DNA from: DASVEE01 sp036399695
GTDB lineage: Bacteria; Acidobacteriota; Thermoanaerobaculia; Gp7-AA8
Direction of reading: 5' to 3'
NCBI GenBank assembly: GCA_036399695.1
Contig: DASWMP010000075.1
Coordinates: 1 to 22,733 of the forward strand
Length of the DNA: 22,733 bases
Of the stretch, positions 1-8,800 are shown in pieces. The notes below the pieces were generated by a model. It saw only the letters and a list, made by a program, of their open reading frames with translations. It was not told the DNA's origin and searched no databases. Positions within the stretch are counted from its first letter, which is position 1, and the number at the start of each line of letters is the position of its first letter. The translations under genes were made by a program, and so were the position numbers.

Positions 1-82
1 TGTCCCACATTCAGATCCGCCGAATATCGGGCACCCGCGGGCACGCTGGCATTCAATGTGGGACAGACACTCTTGTCTGTCT
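1..82. repeat. Palindromic intergenic repeat (GTGGGACAGACA family)
   Basis: Positions 1-11 and 55-65 are an exact 11-bp inverted repeat (TGTCCCACATT / AATGTGGGACA). A second, nested palindrome follows, with GACAGAC at 62-68 and GTCTGTC at 75-81 around a 6-nt loop. The same core (TGTGGGACAGACACT, then CTGTCTGTC) recurs at 17410-17435 and inverted at 17485-17511, so this is a dispersed repeat and not a gene-specific site. It may continue beyond the left edge of the window. It lies upstream of a lipoprotein gene; no coding function is apparent. Confidence 0.75.
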
Positions 83-198
83 GCGCCCGCAGGCGCCGGG
101 TTCTAATCAGGCCATCAGAGTGTGTGCGCTCCGTTTTGAGACACCCTCCTATCGCCACGGCACCCTAGATTAGCCCGTGCTGTTGTAACGTTCCCTTC

Positions 199-774
199 AT
201 GAAGCGCATCGCCGCCCTGCTCCTCATCCTCACCGCCGCCTGCGGCGGCGAAACCCCGCAGCAGACCGCCACGACCACCGCAACCCAACCCACCACCACC
301 CAGCCCGCCGCCCCACCCCCGCCCACCATCGCCGAGGCGCAGACACTGCTGGCGAGCGCGCCGGAGTTCGGCGAGTACGAGTTCACCAACGCCGCCTTCT
401 CCCTCCCCATGACCCGGGCGGCCATGACGCCCGACGCCCGCAAAGCCGCCGACGCCCTGAAGAAAGCGGGCTGGCTCTCCTTCGACAGCGACGGCAACGT
501 CCTCCTGAGCGACAAAGCGAGAAACGACCGCCGCTTCGTCGTCCGCCAGAACGGCTTCACCGACATCGTCCCTCTGGCGAAGAAGGAGCTGGTCGCCGTA
601 GAAAGCAGCGGCCCCGATCCCGAAGGGGCCCGCGTCACCTTCACCTGGAAGTGGATCCCGAACGAGCTCGGCGAGCTCGTCGCCAAAGAACGTTTCGCCC
701 AGCCGCAGCGCGCCACCGCCACCCTCATTCCGAGCGGAACGGGCTGGGCCGTGTTACGGATCGTCAACGGCTGA
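199..774 (+). CDS. Small lipoprotein of unknown function
   Basis: The 191-aa product starts MKRIAALLLILTAACGG: two positive residues, a hydrophobic stretch and a lipobox (LTAAC, with C15 as the predicted lipidated residue). It should therefore be a membrane-anchored, periplasm-facing lipoprotein. Residues about 20-44 form a low-complexity Thr/Gln/Pro/Ala linker with a run of four prolines. The remaining ~145 residues are globular and mixed alpha/beta; the end is rich in beta-like segments (VTFTWKWIP, ATLIPSGTGWAVLRI). I do not recognise a family. No clear Shine-Dalgarno precedes the ATG, but the lipoprotein signal fixes the start. It is separated from the next gene by 178 nt and so is probably a separate transcription unit. 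Confidence 0.85.
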   Translation: MKRIAALLLILTAACGGETPQQTATTTATQPTTTQPAAPPPPTIAEAQTLLASAPEFGEYEFTNAAFSLPMTRAAMTPDARKAADALKKAGWLSFDSDGNVLLSDKARNDRRFVVRQNGFTDIVPLAKKELVAVESSGPDPEGARVTFTWKWIPNELGELVAKERFAQPQRATATLIPSGTGWAVLRIVNG

Positions 775-952
775 GGCGGTTCGTCCCTTCCGCTGACGCC
801 TTCGTCACGTTGAATTGCCGTTTGGACACATTCCGGTAGTTCCATAACTGCCGCAGACCTACCCTGCCGGACACGGCCAGTTCCCGCTAAGCCGCTTCGT
901 CCAAAAACATCGGGGAGGGGAACTCCTCGGTCACTGCCGGAGGTCTGTCTTC

Positions 953-3900
953 ATGATTCGCCGAAGCCCATTTACGCTGCTCGTACTTCTGACGCTCGTC
1001 GTCCTCGCCGCCCGAGTCAGGGCCGACTTTCCGACGCCCTCGGTGCCTCCGGCACCGTTTTACGGCCGCACGATCACGCTGGCGCCCGGCGAGCAGTTCG
1101 CCCTGTCGGACGCGCTGAGCGCCAGCTCCTCCACGTGCGACCGCACCGGGACCACGTACACCCTCCTCGTCACCAACGGCAATCAGGACGGCAGCGGGAA
1201 GATCGCCACCGGCAGGGTCGGCGTGAACGGCGAGGACTACTGCGGCACGCAACTCGACGCCGGCCAGGCCACCGTCTCGGTCGACGTCCCCATGCGCACG
1301 GTCAACACCGTGGACATGGACGTGCGGGCGCCCGCGACGAGCGCCGCGGTCGTGAAGGTCGAGATCTGGCGCCATCCGGTGCTCCCGCTGCTACCGCCGT
1401 CGACGCTCAGCGTCCCGGCAAATACGACGAAATCCGCCGAGTACGGCGTCGACGGCACGGAGGGCACGTCGGCGATCCTGAAAGTCACCCGCAACGGCGC
1501 CCTCACCGCTGCCGACGACGTCACCTTCAGCATCGACGGAACCAACGTGGTCACGAAAGCCGACTTCACCAACACCTCCCAGACCATCACCAAGACCGTG
1601 AACCTCGGCATGGGCAGCTCGATGACGGTCACGGGCAAGGCCGGCACCACGGCGGCAAGCCTGAACTTCCAGATCGACCAGCTCGGCGATACGAGCAATC
1701 CTGTAATCGAGCTCGGCTCCCCGCATTGGGTGACCTCTACCTCCCCCTACACCATCACCGGCTCGGTCGGGGATCAGACCGGCTTCACCGCCCTGCTGAT
1801 GAACGGGACGAAGATCCCGATCGCGGCGGACGGCACCTTCAGCGCCAGCGCCACGCTCAAGAAGGGCTGGAACAACCTCGAGTTCGTCGTCTATGACTGT
1901 GCAGGCAACGCGGCCAGCGCCAGCCACACGATCGCGTACGACACCGACGCCCCCGTCGCGACCGTGACCTCGCACGCGCCGAACGCCTTCGTGAAGACGA
2001 CGACGCTGACGGTGAAAGGCACCGCCGTCGACGACGGCCCCACACCTCCGACGATCAAGGTCAACGGCATCACCGCCACCAAGACGTTCGGCGGCACCTG
2101 GACGGCAGCCAACGTCCCGATTCCCTCCGGCGACGGCCCGAAGACGCTGACCATCGTCGCCACCGACACGGCCCAGCACTCGAGCACGACTACGCTGCAG
2201 GTGGTACTCGACGCCACGCCGCCGGTCATCACGGGCTCGGTGACGCCTGCGCCGTCGCTCAACGGCTGGAGGCCGGCCGGCACTCGCGTCACCTTCGACT
2301 GCACGGACGCGGGCAGCGGCATCGCAACCTGCAGTGAGCCGGTCACGCGCACGGCAAGTGGCGCGCAGAGCGTCGCCGGCACCGCGACCGACAAAGCCGG
2401 GAACCAGGCCACCACGTCGATAGCGGTACAGATCGATGCCGACGCTCCGCTGCTCACGATCACCACGCATCCGGCGGCCGTCAATCAGGCGGCGCTGACG
2501 TTGACGGGCACGGTTTCGGACGCTCATTCGGGGCTGCTGAGCGTCACCTGCGGCAGCACTGCCGCGTCGCTCACCGGAAACGCGTTCACCTGCAGCACGA
2601 CGCTATTGCCCGGTAACAACGAGATCCTCGTGACCGCCGTCGACCACACCGGCAACGAGCAGCGCGCCACGGCGGCCGTGAAGCTCGACGACCGCGCACC
2701 GCTCCTCACCATCGACGACCCGGAGACCGGCGCTGTCGTCAACGGCAGCCAGATCGTCATCAAAGGAACCGTCTCCGACAACGACGAGGTAGCCACCGTC
2801 CGCGTCAACGGCACCAGCGTCGCGTTCGACGATGGTGCATTCAGCACTCAATTGACGCTCGTCCCCGGCAACAACAGCATCACCGCCGAAGCCACCGATC
2901 GCGGCGGCAACGTCACGGCGCGCAGCATCACGGTGACCCGCTTCATCGTTCCCACCGTTTCCATCACGTCGCCGGCCGATCTTGCCGTGCTGCGCGACAC
3001 CACGGCCACCATCACCGGCACCGTTAGCGATCCTGCCGCCAGCGTCACGGTCAACGGCGTCACCGCCTCGACGGCCAACGGCAACTTCACCGCCGCCGGC
3101 ATTCCGTTGCAGCAAGGCCGCACCGTCATCACGGCGAACGCCGTCACCCCGTCGGGCGGCACGGCCACGACGAGCATCAACATCTACCGCGACTCCATTC
3201 CGCCGCGCCTGGAAGTCTATTCACCCGCGGATGGCACCACCGTCCATGCATCCCCGGTCTCGATCTCCGGCATGGTCGACGACATCGTCGTCGGCACCAT
3301 CAACTCGCAGCAGATGCGCGTGAAGGTCAACGGTATCGATGCCGAGGTGTCGAACCGCGCGTTCCTGATGCGCAACGTGGCGCTCTCGCCCGGACTCAAC
3401 ACCTTCAGCATCACGGCGACCGACGAAGGAGGAAACTCCACCGTCGTCGCATACAACCTCACGTACGTCCCGGCACCGCCTCAGCCGCATCTCGAGATCG
3501 TCTCGGGCAACGGGCAATCGGGCAGGATCGGCACGGCACTGGCCGCGCCCCTGGTCGCGCGGGCCGTCGCTCCCGACGGCTCCCCGATCGCGGGTGCGCT
3601 GCTCACGTTCGGGATCGACAACAACGACGGAACCGTCAGCGACGGCGTGACCACTGCCGGCAAGGTGACGGTCCCGACCGACGCCCAGGGCCGCGCGCAG
3701 GTGCAGTGGATCCTCGGCAACCGTGCCGGCGCGGGCAATCACCGCGTGCAGGTGCGCGCCACCGGCTACGCGGCTCCGGTCGAGGCGACGGCCGCCGCGA
3801 CCACCGGCGATCCGAAGCTCATCGTCGTCGACAGCGGCAACAACCAGTTCGGCGTCGCCAGCGACGCCCTTCCGCGTCCGCTCATCGCCATCGTCGTCGA

Positions 3901-5845
3901 CGCCGGCAACAACCGCCTGGCCAACGTGCCGGTGACGTTCACCGTCGCGCAGGGCGGCGGCAACTTCGACGGCCAGCCGTCCATCGTGGCGGTCACGGAC
4001 TCCGACGGCCGAGCCATCGTCCGTCCCACGCTCGGACCCGAGCCCGGTGAAGACAACAACGTCTTCTCCGCGACGGTGACGGCCGTGAACGCCGCCTCGA
4101 CGTTCGTCGCCTCCGGCCGCGCCGCCGGTCCGCCGGCGTCCACGCGGATCACCGGCGTGGTCCTCGACAACACCAGCATCGCGCTCGCCGGCGTCTCGGT
4201 CCGCATTGACGGAACGCAACTCTACACACAGACTGATGCCAACGGCCAGTTCACTATCACCGGAGCACCGGTCGGCTACGTCAAGCTGTTCATCGACGGC
4301 AGCACCGCGCAGCGCCCCGGCACCTGGCCGACGCTCGAGTACGCGCTCTACACGTTGCCGGGCGTCGAGAACAGCGTCGGCATGCCCATCTACCTGGTGC
4401 AGCTCGACACCGCGCGCGGCCTCTTCGTCGACGACACCACCGGCGGCACGCTCACGCTGCCGGAGCTGCCTGGCTTCGCCCTCGAGGTGAAGCCCGGCTC
4501 CGCGACTTTCCCCGGCGGCGGCCGCACCGGCACCGTCTCGGCGACGCTCGTCCACGCCGACCGCATCCCCATGGCGCCCGGCTTCGGACAGCAGCCGAAG
4601 TTCATCGTCACGATTCAGCCTCCCGGTACGCACTTCGATCCGCCGGCCCGTCTGACGCTCCCGAACACAGACGGCCTCACGCCCGGCGCCTCCACCGAGA
4701 TGTACTCCTTCGACCACGACCTGGGCCAGTTCGTCACCATCGGCTCCGCAACCGTCAGCCCCGACGGCAGTGTCATCAAGTCCGATCCGGGCGTCGGCAT
4801 CATCAAGGGCGGCTGGCACGGCGGCGGCGATCCGGTTCCGGGCGGCGGAGGCTCGGATTGCGAAGAATGCAGCATGGCCGTCGGCGAATCCTGCGGTCCC
4901 GACCCCGCGATGGAGGGAGGCGCCTGCGAGGACGACAACATCCCGGCGACAATCGACCTCTGCCTCAACGGCCAGCCGAAACACATCGTGCCGACACTGC
5001 AGGTCGAGGTCACGTCAGAGAGCAACTTCATCATCACCGCGGAGCCTCGCATGCCAAAGATGACGGCTCGCGTACGCGTGTACCTCGAAGGGCGTGAAGT
5101 AGACGCTTCGCAGTACCAGTTCGAGTGGGATATCACCATCAAATACGAACCGGAATTGGCGCGTGTTCCGAGGCAGCATGTCGTCCACACCTACGCTATG
5201 CCTCATAGCTTCGACTACGACCTGCGCGAGCTCTGGCGCGGCGGCACGCTGGAATTCAAGGCCTTCCTGATGCGGCGCAGCGGCGCCCAGACGGTCCGGA
5301 CGACCTCGGCACAATGGCCTAGGAAGGGAGCCCAGCCGGTCGTCATCCGCGGGGCCAACCCGACACGCGACACGGTCTTCGCGCAAGTCGAGTCGGAGGC
5401 TACGCCGTTCGTCGAAACGTACAAACTGATTCTCTGCGAAGAGACCCGTGAGTTCGGCGTCAGGCAGTTCGACGATGATCCCGGCCTTCCGGTCCTCGGC
5501 GACGATGATAACCGCGTTACGTGGGGCGTCGGAATGGCTCAGTTGACCGCCACCGGCAACGAGCGACCCATCGCCCGCGATCTCTACTGGCACTGGGCAC
5601 GGAATCTCAGCGGCGGCATCGCCAAGTTCCGCGAGAAGTACCAGGACGCTCTCGATTACCCCGATAACGTGCGCGAGAGGTTTCCCAACGCGAACGTGCC
5701 GAACCTCACCCCAGCCCAGCTCGAGATCGAAGCATTACAGCGCTACAACGGCGGTGTGTACCACCGGTTCACGCCCGCGCGTGGCTGGCATGTCGATCCT
5801 GCGAACGGCTACGCCGACCGCGTCAGAAGACTCGGATGCAACTGA
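953..5845 (+). CDS. Giant secreted multi-Ig protein with C-terminal lytic-transglycosylase-like domain
   Basis: 1630 aa with a Sec signal peptide (MIRRSPFTLLVLLTLVVLAA). GGAGG at 939-943, 9 nt before the ATG, supports the start. In order I see an N-terminal beta region to about 250 and seven tandem Ig-like repeats of about 80-90 aa (about 250-842), most showing an NG turn and a closing ATDxGGN-type strand like the glucodextranase B/Big class. These are followed by two Big_1/invasin-like repeats (about 845-1060), a carboxypeptidase-regulatory-like module (about 1062-1117), and a beta domain (about 1154-1290) of the kind found N-terminal to RHS repeats. A Gly- and Cys-rich hinge (about 1290-1345) leads to a unique C-terminus (about 1350-1630). 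That end carries an E1496-E1497-T-R-E-F, WGVGMAQLT (1524-1532) and RYNGG (1597-1601) series, matching the Glu / G-x-MQ / YNxG order of SLT/lysozyme-fold enzymes. Predicted role: surface or secreted peptidoglycan-acting or binding protein. The tail assignment is motif-level only. The next gene starts 16 nt downstream. Confidence 0.85.
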   Translation: MIRRSPFTLLVLLTLVVLAARVRADFPTPSVPPAPFYGRTITLAPGEQFALSDALSASSSTCDRTGTTYTLLVTNGNQDGSGKIATGRVGVNGEDYCGTQLDAGQATVSVDVPMRTVNTVDMDVRAPATSAAVVKVEIWRHPVLPLLPPSTLSVPANTTKSAEYGVDGTEGTSAILKVTRNGALTAADDVTFSIDGTNVVTKADFTNTSQTITKTVNLGMGSSMTVTGKAGTTAASLNFQIDQLGDTSNPVIELGSPHWVTSTSPYTITGSVGDQTGFTALLMNGTKIPIAADGTFSASATLKKGWNNLEFVVYDCAGNAASASHTIAYDTDAPVATVTSHAPNAFVKTTTLTVKGTAVDDGPTPPTIKVNGITATKTFGGTWTAANVPIPSGDGPKTLTIVATDTAQHSSTTTLQVVLDATPPVITGSVTPAPSLNGWRPAGTRVTFDCTDAGSGIATCSEPVTRTASGAQSVAGTATDKAGNQATTSIAVQIDADAPLLTITTHPAAVNQAALTLTGTVSDAHSGLLSVTCGSTAASLTGNAFTCSTTLLPGNNEILVTAVDHTGNEQRATAAVKLDDRAPLLTIDDPETGAVVNGSQIVIKGTVSDNDEVATVRVNGTSVAFDDGAFSTQLTLVPGNNSITAEATDRGGNVTARSITVTRFIVPTVSITSPADLAVLRDTTATITGTVSDPAASVTVNGVTASTANGNFTAAGIPLQQGRTVITANAVTPSGGTATTSINIYRDSIPPRLEVYSPADGTTVHASPVSISGMVDDIVVGTINSQQMRVKVNGIDAEVSNRAFLMRNVALSPGLNTFSITATDEGGNSTVVAYNLTYVPAPPQPHLEIVSGNGQSGRIGTALAAPLVARAVAPDGSPIAGALLTFGIDNNDGTVSDGVTTAGKVTVPTDAQGRAQVQWILGNRAGAGNHRVQVRATGYAAPVEATAAATTGDPKLIVVDSGNNQFGVASDALPRPLIAIVVDAGNNRLANVPVTFTVAQGGGNFDGQPSIVAVTDSDGRAIVRPTLGPEPGEDNNVFSATVTAVNAASTFVASGRAAGPPASTRITGVVLDNTSIALAGVSVRIDGTQLYTQTDANGQFTITGAPVGYVKLFIDGSTAQRPGTWPTLEYALYTLPGVENSVGMPIYLVQLDTARGLFVDDTTGGTLTLPELPGFALEVKPGSATFPGGGRTGTVSATLVHADRIPMAPGFGQQPKFIVTIQPPGTHFDPPARLTLPNTDGLTPGASTEMYSFDHDLGQFVTIGSATVSPDGSVIKSDPGVGIIKGGWHGGGDPVPGGGGSDCEECSMAVGESCGPDPAMEGGACEDDNIPATIDLCLNGQPKHIVPTLQVEVTSESNFIITAEPRMPKMTARVRVYLEGREVDASQYQFEWDITIKYEPELARVPRQHVVHTYAMPHSFDYDLRELWRGGTLEFKAFLMRRSGAQTVRTTSAQWPRKGAQPVVIRGANPTRDTVFAQVESEATPFVETYKLILCEETREFGVRQFDDDPGLPVLGDDDNRVTWGVGMAQLTATGNERPIARDLYWHWARNLSGGIAKFREKYQDALDYPDNVRERFPNANVPNLTPAQLEIEALQRYNGGVYHRFTPARGWHVDPANGYADRVRRLGCN

Positions 5846-5861
5846 TCACGAGGCTACGATC

Positions 5862-8800
5862 ATGAACAAATTCAAAGACACTCTCCGCCTCGCCCTGGTG
5901 CTGATTGCATTGATCTGCAGCCGCGCTGCTGTGGCCGCACCCGATCTCACATTTCGCATCGAAGCCCTGAAGACACGTCTCGCCGTCGGCGAAACAGTGG
6001 CGCTTCGGGTCTTTCTCGACGACAACACCGAGCTCACTTCGCAGAAGATGACGAAGTACGGAACGGTCAATGACGAAGTCGCGACTGTCGACGCCCACGG
6101 CACCGTCACCGCCGTCGCGCCGGGACGAACGACGATTCGCATCGAGAACATCGAGGCCACCTCGGAAGCCGGGGCCGCCGGGTCCATCGAGATCGAAGTC
6201 TTCAATGCCTCGGATCTCGACGACGACAAAATGCCCGATCTCTGGGAGACCGAGCACGGGCTCGAGCCCACGTCGGCGGCTGACGCCATCGCCGACGCCG
6301 ATCAGGACGGCCTTTCGAACGCCGACGAATACATTCGCGATACGAATCCGCAGGACCCGGACACCGACCATGACGGCCGTCTCGACGGAACTGAGGTGGA
6401 GCTCGGCCTCGATCCGAAGAAAGCGGAGACGTTCGCGCCGCGGCGCAAGATGGACTCGCGCTGCGTCGTCTCCATCCTCAACCGCGTGGCGCGCGTGCGC
6501 GACAACGGCTCATGGGTTTTGACCAACATACCGGCCAACGGTCAGCAGGTGCGCGCTCGCGCCACCTGCCAGTACATGAATCCGAGTTTCACCGAGGTGG
6601 GGCAGTCGGACTTCGTGATCGTGCCTGCGAACGGGCAGTTGCAGAACGTCAGAATCACATTCGGCAACCCCATCCCGGTCCCCGGCAAGCTGACCCTCAC
6701 GGCGCCCTCCGCGAAGATCGATACCCTCGGGGACACGCTCCAGCTCACCGCCACTATCACCTACTCCAACAACACCACGGCTAACGCCACGGCCTTCAAC
6801 AAAGGTACGAACTACATCAGCAGCAATCCCGCAATTGCGACCATTTCCGAGGATGGCCTGGTGACCGCCGTGGCGCCGGGCGGCGTGAACATCAGCGCCA
6901 CCAACGAAGGCACGCTCGCGCTCCTCCATCTCAAGGTCACCGGCTACACCGATACCGATGGTGACGGTATGCCGGACGAGTGGGAGACGGCCAACGGCTT
7001 CAATCCGAACGACGCTTCCGACGGCGCCGCCGATGCCGACAGCGACGGCCTCACCAACGTTGCCGAGTTCGAGCACGGTAGCGCGCCTCGCGTGAGCGAC
7101 ACGGACGCAGACGGCGTGCACGACGGCCTGGAAGTGCAGCTCGGCACCAGCCCGATCGATCCTTCGAGCGTAGACCTGCGCCGCGCTCTCACCTCCATCG
7201 CTCTCAAACCGGCGACGATCACGCTCACGATCACACCCGTCATCCGCTACGCCACACGGCAGGTCGCGGTCATCGGCACCATGACCGACGGCAAGACCGT
7301 CGACCTCACACAGTCGTCGAAGGGGACGGTCTACAGCTCCAGCAACCTCTCGGTCCTCAACTTCGAGAACGCCAACGGCAAACTCGGCTCCGGCGACGCC
7401 GGTACCGCGACGCTGACGGTGACGAACAACGGCTTCACGGCCACCGCGCCGGCCACGGTGCGGAACCTCGACCCGGCCGTCTCCTGGCTCGATCTGCCGG
7501 GTGAGGCGATGAACGTCGAGATCGCCGGCGACTACGCGTATGTCGCGGCCGGTTCCGCCGGTCTGGTCGTCGTCGACGTCACCAACCGCAAGACCCCGTC
7601 GATCGTCGCCACCCTCCCGTTCCCCGGTGGCTTCGCCAACGACATCCGCCTCGCGCCCGGCCTCGCTTACATCGCGGCCGGTCCCGCGGGCCTGCAGATC
7701 GTCGACATCTCCAACCCGCTGGCGCCTTCGCTCGAGGGCTCGCTCGATACACCGGCTGACGCACGCGATCTCGTCCTCAGCACGCACGAAGTCGTTTACA
7801 TCGCCGACGGTTCCGGCGGCGTACGCATCATCTCCGTCGCCAACCCCGCGGCACCCGTGGAGATCGGCACGTTCGGCACCGGCCTGGAAGCTCACGCCGT
7901 CTCGCTGTCCGGCTCGACGCTCGTCGTGCTCGCCGGCAACCAGTTCGACGGCCGGTTCTACACCGTCAACGTCGTCACGCCGAGCGCTCCCGTGCTACTG
8001 GCAGCGACGGGGATGAATGTCGCTTTCAAAGATGTCGAGACTCGCGGTTCGTATGCCTTCGTCGCCGCGTATACGAATGGCCTGCGTGTCGTCGACTTCA
8101 CGAATCCGACGGCGCCGGCGGAGGTGGCCAGAGAGACCCGCTTCTTCCCTCACGACGTCGTGCTCTCGGGCAACTGGGCCTATTTCGCCGACGAGCTCCT
8201 CTTCAACAACATTCCTGTCGTCAACGTCTCCTCCCCGCCTTCCCTCTTCTACGCCGCCTCCATCGATCTGAGTGCCCTCGGTGACGCGAACGGCTATGGC
8301 CTCGACGTCGACGAGCGCTACGTCTACCTCGCCGGTGAGGGCGAGCTGTACATCGCTCAGCACCACGACACGACCGACGAGGACGGCATCCAGCCCACTG
8401 TGACTCTCGTCCCGGCGCCCGGTACGCCGCTCGTGGCCGGGGAATACGTTTCGATGCGACTCGACGTTGCCGACGACTTCGGCGTCGCCAGCGTCAGAAC
8501 GCGCATCAACGGCCAGCTCGTGCAGGGGCTGAGCAAGCCTCCGTACGCAACCGTCATTCACGTGCCCCCCGGCGCCACCAGCCTGACACTCGAAGTGACG
8601 GTCACCGACTTTGGCGGCAACGTCAAAACGGTGTCGGAGACGTACACCGTCGGACCCGATCCCCTCACGACGATCACCGGCCGGGTACTGGCGAATGGAG
8701 GCCTCCCCGCCTCCGGCACCGTCCTCACGCTCCGTGACAGGACCGCGACAGCCGATCTCGACGGCCACTACCGCTTCGAGAATGTGCCCACCATCGAAGG

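Noticed and set aside
822..849. Possible promoter TTGGAC - 16 nt - CATAAC ahead of the three-gene block
   Set aside because: The match to a sigma-70 consensus is too weak (about half the positions) to list as a feature; transcription start mapping would decide.
953..5845. Classical polymorphic toxin with immunity gene
   Set aside because: The stalk modules fit, but no small immunity gene follows: the next gene starts 16 nt later and encodes a 1553-aa secreted protein. The tail looks like a wall hydrolase and not a cytotoxic tip.
6214..6420. Dockerin domain in the Asp-rich blocks
   Set aside because: The loops are Ca-binding-like, but the spacing and the WETEHGL/WETANGF segments fit thrombospondin-3/EF-hand-like stalk repeats, and there is no cohesin or cellulosome gene nearby.
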